DNA of 64,000 nt from Ceratothoa steindachneri (GCA_963969495.1 OZ018320.1:78489313-78553312), one strand, 5' to 3'; shown: positions 34,337 through 47,080, numbered from the stretch's first letter. Notes: a model not told the origin generated them from the letters alone. Numbers and translations are program-made.

Positions 34337-35575
34337 GACCAGTGTTATGAGTGAAATTGCTGAGGAACTCCAGAGTATACTAGATGTCATTGGTGTATAC
34401 AGAGGGGATTTTGGAGTGAAGTTTAGCAATTAAAAGAGCAAAGTAATGATTGTGAATAGGGCAGAGGATGAGAGGAACAGGACATGGAGACTGGGAGTGA
34501 ATGTGGTGACACAGACATGCGTACAAATATCTAGGGGTGTGGCTAACCCCGAAGGGATGTGATGAGATGAAGAACGAAAAGATTATTGTGACTAACCAGT
34601 GGGTCGGCTGACTGGGAAGTGCAGCAAGATTGAGAACGAGTATGTATGATGTGATAAGAGAAGTATGGAAGAGCGTAGCTGTGCTGAGAATTATCTATGG
34701 TATGGATGTGGTTGTATGGAAGGAGAGTGAGATAGAAAAGTTGGAAGGGGGACAAAACCGGGTGGCTAGAATGGCACTAAATGCACCAAGGTTTGCAGCG
34801 ACAGCAGCTCTGAGAGATGATATGGGATGGAGCACATTTAGAGAAAGAGTTGTGAAAGCGACCCTTAGGTACAAAATAAGACTGGAATGAATGGATGGTG
34901 CAAAACTGGCAAGGAAAGTATATCTGGGGAATGAAAGATACAGTAGTAAATGGGGGGAAGAAGTGTAAGAAAGTGGTGTATATGAATGGTATGGTAGGTA
35001 GAGAAAATGTGCATGAATGGAGAATGATGAGCAGGAATAGAGAAGGGTTAGAGTGGGATGCAAGAAAGTGGAAGAATGAAATGGAACAAAAGCACACCCT
35101 GGAATGGTACAAGGAGAAGGAATCCCCAGAGTACATGAGGTGGTATGATGGAAGCCTGGGTGGTGACCTACTCTTCTGAGCGAGGGCCCATTGTATGGAT
35201 GTGAATGCAAGAAACTATAGATGGTCTGCAACTCAAAGCAAGGTATATCAGATGTGTGAATTAAGTGAGGATGAGACTGTGGAACATGTAGCACTGGAAT
35301 GTGAGAAGTATGATAGAGACAGAATGGAGATGATGCGTGTTATCCTGACTGAATGTGGCTGTGAAATACATGAAGTGATTGAAAAAAAACTGGAAAGGAA
35401 TGGATGACCCTGCTACTAGGACTATGCAATGAGACAACAGATGAGATGATTAGGGCTGTTAAAGAATTCCTGGAAAAAGTGTGGCATGAAAGAAGCAAAG
35501 TGGATTAACTTTGTTCAGTTTTCTGTTTATTCTCTCTCTTGTTTTTCCATCTACAGGAGCTGTCGATACAAAGGC
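34337..35575 (+). pseudogene. LINE (family D) right part: end of RT and C-terminal region
   Basis: The frame resumes at GCAGAC (A-D of the catalytic box), then MSEIAEELQSILDVIGVYRG, KVMIVNRAEDERN, REVWKSVAVLRIIYGMDVVV and NRVARMALNAPRFAATAALR (34630-34890). EKESPEYMRWYDGSLGGDLL lies in 34895-35179, and a Cys-His cluster, CELSEDETVEHVALEC, at about 35259-35306. Frameshifts separate these. Together with 25355-26823 this forms one LINE split by the unclassified transposon. The 3' part 35440-35575 decays into non-coding DNA. Confidence 0.78.
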
Positions 35576-36564
35576 CAACTCTGGGGTAACCAACCGAGGG
35601 TACCTGTAAGAGCAAGAGTAGTCGGTAGGCTACAGGAAAATAGCTATACTCCAGTAGTTTTGTTAGTGAAAGAAGGCTATATGGTATCAGATGAGGCAGG
35701 GCCGTCGCTAAGCCACTGCACCCCTTCCATTTGCAGGGGGCCTCCACGGTTGAGAGGCCCCATGTTAAGATCAAAGTATGCAGATGAGTCATCTTTTTAC
35801 TTTGGTTAAGATGTTGAAGAAGAATTAAACTATGAAAATTTCAAGTAATAAAATCATAATACATTTACCTGCAAAAGTTCTTGTAAAAATATTACATTCT
35901 ACCACAACCCTACTTACCTAAATTGAAAAAGATTTGATGTTTTGTTAACCTTTAAACAGCAGAATGAATCTGCTTGACATTGCCATCAATGAATTTAACC
36001 TTGCTACATTTTTAGGCGAAATATTAACCCATCTGCTGCTCAAGGGTCTTTTTGAGGCCACCTGAGGGCCTTTTGTGGCCTTTTACCTTTTTACAACTAA
36101 GAGTTAAGACTCATTTTACTACTTGTCTTATTTTACTACTTCTTCGATTGGACATGTTCACAATGCTCTGGCATCATCATCCCTCAAAGCTTACCAATAG
36201 GCTTGGTAGAGTCATGAGGTGTTCCACAGTTGCTCCTGACCCCTAATCTCTAACTCACCCTCTTTAGTGATTAATTAAGTCTGTGGTGACAGGTTTTGTC
36301 TTGTTGGTTTGCATTTTCACTTCTGGCAATTGGAGGAGAGACCAGATTGTTATGATTTCCATCAGGGCCATCAGTAGTGGTCTATTGTTGCTGTGTGGCC
36401 TGTCAGTGTTATTAACCAGCTGCTTATTTTAGGTTGTGAAATGATTAATGGTTGTTAGCTGGTTTTGCCCTTCATTGTTGTGGGTTAGCTGTCTTCCATC
36501 ATTCTGTCCATTTTGTTGAGAAGAGGTTAGTCAAAAAATACTCATTTATTTATATTTAACTACA
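35576..36564. other. Region without recognisable genes
   Basis: Mixed non-coding DNA. CAGGGCCGTCGCTAAGCCAC at about 35697 resembles one end of a hAT-type element, but I found no partner end. Nothing else is supported. Confidence 0.5.
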
Positions 36565-37180
36565 GGATAATAAGAGAGTTGTGGAAAGGGATAAGAGTTC
36601 CAAGAAGTTTGTATGGTTATGAAATCTGTAAGGTGACAAAGGTGAAAGTAGAGAAAATGGAATAAAATCCAAAATAAAATGGCAAGAATGGCACTAGGAG
36701 CCAATTCCTATGTAATAGTGTAAACCTTAATGGGTGAAATGAGGTGGAGTAGGTATAAAGAGTGAGTTTCAAAGATGAAAGCAAGTTATAAACTGAGGCT
36801 GCACGAAATGAGACTGGAGCCATGGGTAGGCTATGTATATGCTGCCAATAATTCATTACATTGACATAGGGGGGTGAAACAAATAGATAGGAAGTATGAA
36901 TTAGGAGTAATATATGAGGAGCAGGGAGCAAAGAGAAAGCTGAAAAGAATATTACAGAATTGGCAAAGGGTCTAGAGAAGGGGAGTAAATGATAAAAGAA
37001 GCTTGAATATCTATAGGTGCAAAAGAGAGAATGATCTTAAGAGAGTGGGTGCATAGGAGTGGTATGAGAAGTTGATTGAAAAGTATTGTGACAGGTGTGC
37101 TTCCCAGAATGGATGTCTTGTACAATTGGGCTGTTGGGCTGAATGAATATGTAAGGTGGATGTGAGATGAGTTTTATGTT
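36565..37180 (+). pseudogene. LINE (family D) C-terminal remnant, copy 3
   Basis: The plus-strand text RELWKGIRVPRSLYGYEICK followed by KVTKVKVEKM closely follows 24268-24350 of copy 1 (RELWKGIAVPRSLYEYEVCK). Later pieces (AGYVYAA-like near 36830) are also alignable. Many stops. Confidence 0.6.
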
Positions 37181-37189
37181 AAGAAAGAA

Positions 37190-38105
37190 ATGTAAGCAAT
37201 GGATGGGTAGGGACGGTTTGGACCCCAGTCACTATCGCCCGATTTCTCTTACGAACTGCCTCAGTAAGTTGTTCGAGAAGATGTCCAAGTTTGCTTCACT
37301 TGGTTTTTGGAGTCCAACTCACTCCTCTCTCCATTTCAGTGTGGTTTTTGCAGCAGTCGTAGTACTCTTGACTACCTCATTCATTTGGAAGACTCCGTTT
37401 TACGGGCCTTTTCCTCCAGGCATCAGGTGTTAGCGGTGTTCTTTGACATTCAGAAGGCCGGGAGATATGGTGTTTTATGTCAGTTATATGATTGGGGTAT
37501 GAGGGGCTTTTTACCAGTTTTTATTCAAGAATTTTTATCGTCCCGTAATTTTAAGGTCCGTATTGGAGATGCTTTCTCAGGCTTGCGGATTCAAGAGGAA
37601 GGTGTTCCCCAAGGATGTGTTTTGAGTGTGACATGTTTCACCATTGCAATTAATAGTCTGGTGTCTACTCTTCCGGAGGGGGTTTAGGCTTCCCTCTTCG
37701 TGGATGACTTGGTATTGTTTTGTTCATCTCCCTGCTTGCCTTGTGCTGCCCGTCGATTACAGCTGGCAATTGATGCCATGTCGGGTCGTGCTGTCTCAAA
37801 TGGTTTCCATTTTTCGGCCACCAAAACGAAGGCCATGCATTTTTATCGGTGTTGTGGTGTCCTTGGTCCCCCTCCCCTCTTCTTGGATGGCATGGCGATT
37901 GAATATGTCCCTGTTTTTAAGTTCTTGGGTTTAACGCTTGGTAGCAAGCTCACTTGGGTACCTCATTTGCGTTGCTTGAGGGCGTCCTGTTCGAAGGCTA
38001 TGGATTTGCTTAGGGTTTTATCCCACACCACTTGTGGTGGTGATAGGCGCACCTTGTGGTTGCTTTATTTGGCACTGGTCCATTCCTGGTGTAGCGTGCC
38101 AAAGG
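37190..38105 (+). pseudogene. RNase H-type LINE copy E3, RT part
   Basis: ORFs 37167-37433, 37307-37687 and 37700-38149 in shifted frames give DPSHYRPISLTNCLSKLFEK, NSLLSPFQCGFCSSRSTLDY, AVFFDIQKAG, EEGVPQGCVLSVTCFTIAIN, the catalytic LFVDDLVLF (about 37690) and [20 protein letters not shown]. These are RT blocks of an I/R1/Jockey-group LINE related to E1 at 52.4-59 kb. The VDD catalytic pair is intact here. It is cut by foreign DNA at about 38105. Confidence 0.82.
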
Positions 38106-38196
38106 CAACACTACCTCCCACGGTCCAACCTTCTCCTAGAATTGCTTGAAAACGCTGAGGAAGAATCAACACGATTTGATATACAGTCCTTTATTT

Positions 38197-38799
<603 letters not shown>

Positions 38800-39255
38800 A
38801 TTTGCCGCCCCCCTGGGGGAAAATCTTGCCGGCAGTCACTCTTGTGACCAAAATTGGGTGCATGCATCTTAGGGGCCTGGTGCCTCCGAGCTCATTTACC
38901 ACACGATCCGGTCATGTCTTTAGGCTATTAAAGCCCGCAATGAACTTCTATTAAAAGACATAACAAATTTGATTTAAATTTCTTCAAAATTTTGTTATTT
39001 GAGCCACTCTTACAAAAGGAAGGCAATGTTTATCTATTTGTTTACTTGAGTGCTCTTTCAGAAAAATATTTAACATTTAGTAGCTGAGAAAGAGAAAAAA
39101 ATATTTTAATACATGAAATCAAATACATATATTAAAAAGAAAATAAAACAAAAAAAAAAACATTTCCATTCATACACACATTCTTACAGAGGAAGGGAGA
39201 GGGTATTGGGAAATGGGTGGGATAATGGCCCTTCACACACCAGCTGGAATACGGT

Positions 39256-40795
39256 TGCCACATGTATTCTTCAGCATCTCCTTCAGCCTTGAAGATACTT
39301 GACCCTGTTCATTTGCTTGGGGCCCATCTTAGTAGTGGAGCCTTTTGCACCTCGCCTATCCTTAGCTTCTTTGTTGAAGGTGGTGTGCTTCCCTTGCCAT
39401 ACCACCGGCTGCAGGTGTGCCTGCAATCCCTGTTTCGTGTTCAGCAATACCTTCATCCCCATTCCATGAGTGCCCTTTTGCCCCATCCTCTTCAGCATCT
39501 TTTGATCGGCGGCCATCTCTACCCCAGCCTCTGGGGCTCCAGGTTGGGGACCATCTCTCCTCCCTGGGTGTTCCCGGGGTGTTGGCCCTCCCATTCCCAC
39601 CGGCTCCGTGTTGGGGCGTCCGCCCTTCTGAGGTCTGTACTGCTTTTTGGCATTTTGAGAAAGGGTCTACTGACCCTTGTCTATTAAAGTGCCTATTTCT
39701 TGAACATGCATGTTCTCATGCTCACCAGCGTCCCATCTATACTGACGGCTCAAAGTCAGACCTCTTGTAGCATCCATTTTTACCGCAGAGTTGCTGGCTA
39801 TTCTTTTGGCTTTTAGTTTGATTTTATCCCTTGAATCTTCAGATTTGATTGTTTTTAGCGATTTCTGGCCTCCGTTAGAGGCAGTTCATTCTTTTACATC
39901 CACACACCCTTTGGTTTTACAGATTTGCTCCTGGCTGGTCAGAAATGCCTCCCGTTACAGGGTGGCATTCTGTTGGGGTCCCGGGCAATGAGGCGGATGA
40001 TCGGCTGGCCTGCTCAGCCACCCTTGAGGTGGCAGCTGCAGCCCCTGTGCCCTTTAGGGATTCCTACCCCGTAATCAGGGCATATGTCTTTTGTTTGTGG
40101 CAGAGAATGGGATTCATTCCCCTCTTCTAAGCTGTCACCTTATTAAACGCTCTTCATTCCTGGCCCTCTAGCTCTCAGTGACTCCGGTCTCGGGAGGTTG
40201 CGAATTGGGCACACGCGACTCACCCATGGCTATTTAGTTTAGGGTGGAGGCCGAGTTGCCCCTGGTTGTCCCTTTTACGGTGCCAGCTGTCAGTGGCTCA
40301 CATTTAGTAGTTTGTCCCCGCCTTGCTTCTCTACGAAATTCTTGCTTCCCTACCCTTTCTGTTGTCGCCTTCCCTGCTCGACTTTGCTTTATTTTATCAG
40401 AGGACTCCCTTTGGTTGTCCTGCCTCCTTACATTTCTATCACAAAGTGGCGTTTTATCCCTTTTATAAATTCTTTCTGTTTTTGTGTTTAGGTTTATTGT
40501 TTTATCTTTTATCCTGTGCCCTCCCCAGCGGCTGGTGCATGTCATTTGTTTATTGCCCCGCTGCCTTTGTTTTTAGAATGTGTGCTCTATGCCCGTAATT
40601 TAAGTGTGCGTCTCTGTGTGTTGTACTGTTTTTTCTAATCCTTTGCTTTTCCCCATTTTTATTGAGTGTCTCCAACGCCTCTTCTGACTTTTTGGGGGGT
40701 GACCCCGTTTTTTAACAGGGCTACCATTAGGAATCCATTAGGATTGGGCAGCTGCCACCTGGTTTTTTCTCTTAAACTTAAACTTAAGCAATGGA
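39256..40795 (+). pseudogene. RNase H-type LINE copy E3, C-terminal part and RNase H
   Basis: The plus strand resumes with YSSASPSALKILDPVHLLGA, then in other frames a region matching E1 (around PHSMSALLPHPLQ), the RNase H start YTDGSKSDLL near 39740 and a later WHSVGVPGNEADDR block (H-x-G-N-E-x-A-D like) near 39960. Stops and frameshifts throughout. The 3' UTR reaches about 40795. Confidence 0.75.
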
Positions 40796-40829
40796 TGAAC
40801 TGTATTTGAGTAGGGATGGGGCAGATGTG

Positions 40830-41231
40830 TTGTTGAAAGAGTCTGACTGTGTTATTAGGTCTTTATGGGAAGGAAACTAAGTAATGATAGTGGTCAAGGA
40901 AATATAAGAGGACAAAATTATACCAAAGGTAGTCAGGGTGAGTTAGAGAAAGGCGAGAGATATGGAGGTGATAGAGGTGAAGGGTTGAGGCTAAAAGAGG
41001 TGCTTCAGGGGTAGGAGGGTTGAGTTGTCTCTATACCAATGCTTGTCTTAGAAATAAGAAAGATGAGTTATTTAGTTATGTTATTGATGAAGATATATGC
41101 ATAGTATGTGTAACAGAATCATGGGTTAGTGAAATTAAATTTAATGACAATGTAGGTGAATTTGATCTATAGGGTTATGGTGTTTACATTAGTCAATGGA
41201 GAGGTAGAACTGGTGGTGAGATAATTATTTA
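40830..41231 (+). pseudogene. CR1-like LINE 5' fragment (copy C5)
   Basis: The plus strand (frameshifted) gives GLSCLYTNACLRNKKDEL-like text, VIDEDICIVCVTESWVSE and YISQWRGRTGGEIII, matching the nuclease start of C2 at 20211-19790. It breaks at 41231 in the middle of the nuclease, so the 3' part, which LINE insertions normally keep, is missing. A later deletion or rearrangement removed it. Confidence 0.72.
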
Positions 41232-41329
41232 GGTGCTTATCCAATATGTGATCGTCCCGCTTTTTTTAACTATCCTTTTATCATAAGGGGGTGATAATGA
41301 TTTATAAGTTTATTAGCAACAAATGCATG

Positions 41330-42067
41330 TTAAGACTAAAACATTAGAACACAATAAATTCCATCCTTCTATCTTGAGCATCAGCTGTTAGTCCTTCATT
41401 TTCATCAGCAGAGAAACTTATTTCACTTGAGGGCATTGGAACATTAGCCTGCTTACTTGTCTGCTTATATTCAGCAACCTTTCTTCTTTCACCTTCTTGT
41501 CACTTCTGCTTTTTGACTTGTCTGTTTTCCTCAGGTTGATCTGGCAAGCCAATTTGATATGGTTCTATAGAACCAAACTTTTGTCCCTGACCTTTAATGA
41601 AAGCAAGTTTCTTCACAGGGATCTTCTTCTCCCTAAGGCATATACAATTAATGTGACTTTCATTTTTGCAACCAGGGCAGCCAAATTCACAGCTATGAAC
41701 AATTTTACACTTGCAACTGAGGATGTCAAAAAGCTTGTCAAGTTTTGCAATGAAATGAAAGCCTCTTTCACATGTAGCTGTTCTCTCCTAAGAGATATGT
41801 TTTTGACCAGCTCCCAGTTCTCTTGGATCTTTTTTAAGATTGTGACTCGTGAATTTACAACAGGGGCTACAAAAGAACCGTTCGCTCCTTCCCACTTTTA
41901 AAGCATTTTAAGCTAAATGTCCATAGAAAAACTAGACTGGCTGCTGGGTAGTTTCTTGTATCCTCACTACTTTGTTCTCTGAGCAATAGTCCATATTTGA
42001 GAACGTCACGCAGAGTTGGTAGTTCATAGGGCAGGAACACTCTATCATTTCCAATTAAGTTGCTCAT
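41330..42067 (-). pseudogene. Second Cys-rich repetitive protein family, broken
   Basis: The minus strand from ATG 42067 (MSNLIGNDRVFLPYELPTL, then LRDVLKYGLLLREQSSEDT) runs after frameshifts into PVVNSRVTILKKIQENWELV, KLDKLFDILSCKCKIVHSCE, FGCPGCKNESHINCICLREK and IPVKKLAFIKGQGQKFGS. The two Cys-rich stretches (CKCKIVHSCEFGCPGCKN; HINCIC) suggest metal binding. I recall this family as widely repeated in invertebrate genomes, but know no function. Stops near 41890 and in the tail mark it as a pseudogene. Confidence 0.65.
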
Positions 42068-42069
42068 AT

Positions 42070-42927
42070 GTGTATGTCTCCAGTCTTGTCTTAATTTTAA
42101 AAACCATTGTTAGTCAATTTCCAATGGTTATGATGGTAGCATTGACAGCTAAGTATTCTTCAGCACACTATCCTATGAAATAAGAAAAAAGCAGTGGATA
42201 AGATATAATTATAAATATAATTGTCATTTAATTCCTCAAACAGTCAAAAAAGTTACAACTTTCAAGTAGCTAATTTGAAGCAGAACTAAATTATATTAAA
42301 ATAATAGAAAATATCTTTAGAATTCATAAGTCATCCTGCAGCTTTTTAGCACCCCTCATTTTTTGAATTTGAAAGTTGAAAAAAATTGATGCACCCTAGT
42401 GAGAGATAGTTTCAGAATGACATCAGCACTTTTTTTTCTTACACTCCTCCCAATAAACCCTATGAACTATATTCCTAGCACTTAAGCACTGTTTTCTAAA
42501 TTGGAGGTCTGAACTTACAAGGACACCAAAATCTCTTGTGCATTCGGACCTTTTTAAAATTACACCATAATTTTAGGTTGAAAACTCATATGGAAACTTC
42601 TCTGATCTGTTCTTTTATAATTGTTTTGAGTGTATATAACTTTTTGATGTAGTGATCTTTGGGGGTTACGAAGTACTTTGCCTTTATTAACCCTTCATTG
42701 CCCAAAATAAGGAAATACACTGGGTAGGTAGATGGAGATAGATTTAGGTATCTTTATAGTTTTCTGGTTTGTGTGGTGTTCTGATGTGGTCTGTGTAGGG
42801 TGAGAGGTCTTGTGCATTTTGACACTAGTGTTGGGCCTACCAAAAAACCAGCAAATGAAATATTTGGAAGAAGTCTTACCACTAATCAACACTCATTTTG
42901 AGGCCTTTTATTTTTCCTTGGGGACCT
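42070..42927. other. Mostly non-coding, with a decayed CR1-like trace
   Basis: On the minus strand around 42440-42600, broken frames read like the region after RT in CR1-type LINEs (V-R-x-H-K-R-D-F-G-V-L-V, K-Q-C-L-S-A-R-N). This is weak and short. Nothing else is recognisable. Confidence 0.35.
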
Positions 42928-45556
42928 AGAGTTAAATGTGGAATCAACCACCGATTAATTGATAATCAGTCTTTTGGCCGATTAATCAGCCGATTAATTA
43001 CTTGTCCCTTTCCTATTCAATTTGAACCATTTCATCAATGCCAAGTGAATAATCACATAGCTTTGACACAGTAATACAATACCACCAATTTAACTTGTTA
43101 GTTGTTAAGTGTCTGGCTGCTATTAGGGCTTTTTGCCTTTTTTACTTTATTAAATGAAATCAAGTTACATTTTTGATCTTTGAAATGAATGTAATTATGT
43201 AACTAACAACAACTAGCATCTATAAAGTACAAAAAAGTTTAAACAATAACTAGCAACTAAGAAAATTTTGAAATGAATGTAATTATGTAACTAATCATCA
43301 GTATTTAAAGTTGAACACTCACAATTTGTAATTTAGAAACATTAGTGTTTCACCCTTTTCAGGACACAGCCTATTCCTCATAGGTTCATGCATATTACCA
43401 CCTGTACTAAAGAGCCTTTTACTCTCCACGGATGAAGGTGGTGCACTTAAATATTTTAAAACCAGTTTGCTCAACAGCAGTAAGGTCTCCTGTATCTTTT
43501 ACCACCACTGAAATGGGTCATCACTTCTTCTGATTAGTGGTAAAGTTAAATATTGATTGAGTTCTTTTGTGTACTTAAAAATGAGAGATTTATTCCTCTT
43601 GAGTTTAGGTTGTGCTTCATGCATTTCTGTTGTACTTGCAGCCTCTAAGTCTAGATTTATTTACTGTAGGCTTACTTGCGTTAGTTGCGTCTAATTCATC
43701 AAACAGGCTTGAAAGAGAAACAGTTTTAGTCACACTTTGAGGCTGAGCATCTTGATCCTCAGTAGAGCTTGAAGAAGTATATCCTACTTGATTATCATCA
43801 GTAGAATGTGTCTTAGATTCTTTGTGCTCTACAATATCTAGAACCCATTTCAATTTGAACCTTGGATCCAGGAAACTAGATAAGCATAGGAATTTTTCAT
43901 TTAGTTACGATGAAAATCTTGTTTCAATTAATTCATTCAATTGTTCAACAGTTGAAAGGATTCCACTAAAGTCAGAATTAGATTCAACAGCTTTTGATAG
44001 AAATAACCTGAGAGCTAATATTGTAGGTATTATCATTGATATGGTTGATGTTCTGTTACTCGCTTCTTTTGATATCTTCAAATGGACTTAGTAGCTAGAC
44101 AACTCTTTCAACAATTCCCGATTGGTAAGTTGTTAAGGTTGGAATCTTATTATCTACAGCATATATTACAAGGGCTTTTCGTTGTTCTAAATTCCTTTTC
44201 AGCATATAATGTGTTGAATTCCAACGTGTGGTCACATCTTGAATCAGTTTGTTTCTCTAAATTAAGCTGCTCCTGTATTTTAGTTAATTTGCTAATTGCT
44301 AATGGAGAACAATTAAAGTGAGAGACTATATTTCTGTTAGTTGTAATGATTGTCTTTACAGCCTGTTGGGAAAATATTGAGTCATTTATTGAGAGTTTCA
44401 ATGTGTGTATGAAACATGATTGTGACTAAACCACATTCCCTGATGCCAGCAACCATATTTGCACCAGAATCCCGCAGTACTAGAAAAACTTTGTTGGAGA
44501 TATTATACTCATCCAGAACATAGTGCAATTGTTCACTTATTCTTTCACCTGTGTGTGCACCAGGGAATGGAACAACAATAAGAACAGCTCTGTATTGTTC
44601 AAAGTCATTTGAAAGCCAATGACCCGTCAGACTCAGAAATGGAGCATTACTTGTAGTAGATGTCCAAATGTCTGTAGTCAAAGAATCAAGAGAAGTTTTA
44701 ATGTTTGTTTTACTCTCGTAAATATATCTGGAATTATTTTTTCAGTGAAATACTTTCTTGATGGAATTCTGTAATTTGGACACAGTTTTGCAATAAGCCT
44801 ATTGAATCCAATGTCAGATGTTAGAGAATATGGTTGAATATCAACAGCTATCATTTCTCCTATCAAATAATGGATATCTTGTGACCTGTGGTCATTAATA
44901 TCCCAAAGTTTCTAATTTCAAACATTTATTCTATAGTAGTTTGGGATTTTGCTGGAGGCTCATAGTTGCTGCCACTTGTTCCTGGAGTGCCTGTCCCTGA
45001 ACATTCATCATGTTTCCTTTTGAACTTATCATGTTCAGCTTTTGCTTCTTCTGGATGAATTTTTTTAAGATGGTTGTAAAAGTTTTTCCTGATTTGCCAC
45101 CTCTTGATATCGTGGCTTGACATAACTTACATACAGATTTATTTTGATCCTTAGGATTGACATCAAAATACTTCCAGCAATAACTGGTTGCCATAATGGT
45201 CATTTTAAACTTGTAATTTAACTAATTTTTGAAGTGTTTAAATTATAGTGATGTCTGAGCCTCTGAGGGCAAACTAGTTAGTGAGTACATCAAATATCTA
45301 TAGCTATAGAAATTATAGTCTGGACTCTGGAATCGACTCTGGCTCTTAACACCATAAAATATGCATCATCTGACAAATAAAAATAAATATAAGTAAAATT
45401 TATGACAAAAAAAAAATCCCTAACATAACTAGTTAATAGCAGCCTATCTAATAATAGCATGCCTAGTGAAAAACAGCAAGTATGTGGCTATGTGATGTGC
45501 GTTGTTAATCGGCCGATTAATCAGTAATTGGCCAATTTGCTTATTGTTGCATCCCT
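42928..45556 (-). mobile_element. hAT-type DNA transposon, decayed
   Basis: The right end read on the minus strand, TAGGGATGCAACAATAAGCA, and the left end, TAGAGTTAAATGTGGAATCA, each lead into repeated GGCCGATTAATC and GATTAATCGGCC motifs, as hAT ends do. A BED-finger transposase lies between. I could not match an 8 base target duplication, so the ends are approximate. Confidence 0.65.
43320..45203 (-). pseudogene. BED-finger hAT transposase, broken
   Basis: The minus strand starts near 45203 with a BED zinc finger (YCWKYFDVNPKDQNKSVCKL and CQATISRGGKSGK, then after a frameshift NHLKKIHPEE-like text). It continues through DIQPYSLTSDIGFNRLIAKL (44866-44678) and TTDIWTSTTSNAPFLSLTGH (44681-44382, start of the RNase H-like catalytic fold) to VTTRWNSTHYMLKRN near 44230. 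It ends with the hAT dimerisation motif SVESKRLFSTGGNM and EPMRNRLCPEKGE at 43440-43340. Many stops in the middle. ZBED-like hAT family. Confidence 0.82.
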
Positions 45557-45828
45557 AATGACAACCATTGTGAAGTCTGTAATTGGGGCTCCTTTGAGTG
45601 ACTAAAAACACCCTATGTGGGTCATGATTAAAATTCGAAACACTATTTACTATTTACACTTGGTAGGCCATAGCCACCAAACCAGCACATATTGTAATAT
45701 TTTCTAAATATTTTATTTTTTTCAGATGGGTTAGCTGAAATTTCTAACCAAAACTTGATATTTATAAGTTCAAAATAAGAAGTAGCATAATGAATATTAA
45801 TATGTGTTAGTATTGAAATTTTGTAGCC

Positions 45829-46245
45829 ATGTCGTATGTTATACCTCTACAGAAAAAGACAATAGTCAAAACTTCCACACCCAAGAAAAATGCAGAAAAT
45901 ATATGTGACCTGAAATTGCCCATGGAATACTTAACTAAAGAAAAAATAATCCAAAAAATGCAAGAAATGGGGGAAAGTTTTGAAAAGTCTCAAATATCTG
46001 AAAGCAGTTTTTGCTCTTGCAGTTGTAAAGAAAAGGCTTTATATAATTTGACCCACCAAGAACTTGAGCAGAAGCGATACAAGCTTATTAACCTTCACAG
46101 ATCCATGTTAAATCTAAAATATTTAATGAATGAACAAAGAAAATCAGAAGCTAAATTGTTAAAACTTTCACTCAACTCAAAGTATGAGCTGAGCAATCCA
46201 GACCTTAAACAAAATTCTGAAATGGCCGCACAAATTAAATATCAG
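45829..46245 (+). CDS. Spliced host-like gene, exon 1 (unrecognised protein)
   Basis: Open from ATG 45829 (MSYVIPLQKKTIVKTSTPKK) for 139 codons to CAG at 46243-46245, followed by GTGGAG as donor (GT correct, otherwise weak). TTTTGTAG just before 45824 could be an acceptor of a leader intron. The product is Lys/Glu/Ser-rich, with SSFCSCSCKEKALYNLTHQE and probable helical segments (LEQKRYKLINLHRSMLNLKY). No transposon motif is seen. Exons 2 and 3 join in phase 0. I do not recognise the family. Confidence 0.55.
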
Positions 46246-46302
46246 GTGGAGTAAATAATAGAAATTTTGGTAAATGTATAATCTCAATACTTTATTATTA
46301 TT

Positions 46303-46431
46303 AGAGAATCATATTTCCACCAACTTACTTTCCATTATTATTATTAGAGAATCAGATTTCCATTAACTTACTTTCCATTATTATTATTAGAGAATCAGAT
46401 TTCCATTAACTTACTTTCCAATCCCCCTATC
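46303..46431. repeat. 43 bp tandem repeat, three copies
   Basis: AGAGAATCAGATTTCCATTA and flanks recur at 46303, 46346 and 46389, separated by TTATTATTATT runs. Copies differ by a few bases. Confidence 0.85.
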
Positions 46432-46439
46432 TCTCTTCT

Positions 46440-47080
46440 TCAAGGTGGGAGGTCCCTAGGAAAGCTACTATATCCGCAAAATCGATTCACAGTCCTTGAG
46501 GTTGGAGTTGTGTGAGTGTCTGAGGTTTAGACAGTCAATGAGAAAGTATTGTCATTGCGTTGGTTGCATCATGTGTGTGTTGGTGATGGGGGTGAGGTTT
46601 ATTCTCTGTTTGTACTGTTGGAGTAATGTAAAGTGGCCTGACCTTAGTTGGGATAGGATGTGTGTGTCTGGTATAGTGATTTCTCTGATTGGTTTATTGA
46701 GGGGGGGGGGGGCATTTAGGCAATTTAGGTGTCTGGGTGAGGGTGGTGAAGATGTATTTTATTAGAGTGAAGTGTTGTGTTCTGATCAAGTCCAAGTGAA
46801 TGTTGAGCGGCGTTATTTTTGTTTCAGTATACGTGTGGTTCGAGTGCATCCTGCGATGCATTCTGAGCAGTTTGGAGCTTGTTAGCGTGGGATAGGTGCC
46901 TGTTATACTGGTGCTGCATTGTTTAGGGTGGTGTGGATTAAATGCTTGTATAGTGTCGTGAGTTTCTCCTGTTGTCTGAATGTGATGTTTAATAATGCTT
47001 TAAGGGTGCTGGTTTTCATTATGGCCTTGATTGTGATGTGGGCTTTGAATATTGTGGTATCTAGTATGACTTCTTACTTT
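46440..47080 (-). pseudogene. Jockey-like LINE C-terminal remnant, copy 2
   Basis: The minus strand, frameshifted, reads STLKALLNITFRQQEKLTTL and YKHLIHTTLNNAAP, typical of the region after RT in Jockey/CR1-group LINEs, then INQSEKSLYQTH-like text. It aligns with 47081-47820, so two copies of the same 3' half lie head to tail. Confidence 0.55.

Noticed and set aside
34695..35294. 199-codon minus-strand ORF
   Set aside because: Antisense to the C-terminal region of LINE D; Ser/His/Leu-rich composition follows from the purine-rich sense strand.
35697..35760. End of a hAT-type element (CAGGGCCGTCGCTAAG)
   Set aside because: Only one end is seen and no target duplication or transposase; too weak to call.
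42695..42892. 65-codon minus-strand ORF as part of a PiggyBac-type transposase
   Set aside because: Only vague resemblance of a short Cys/His-containing stretch; no second motif found.
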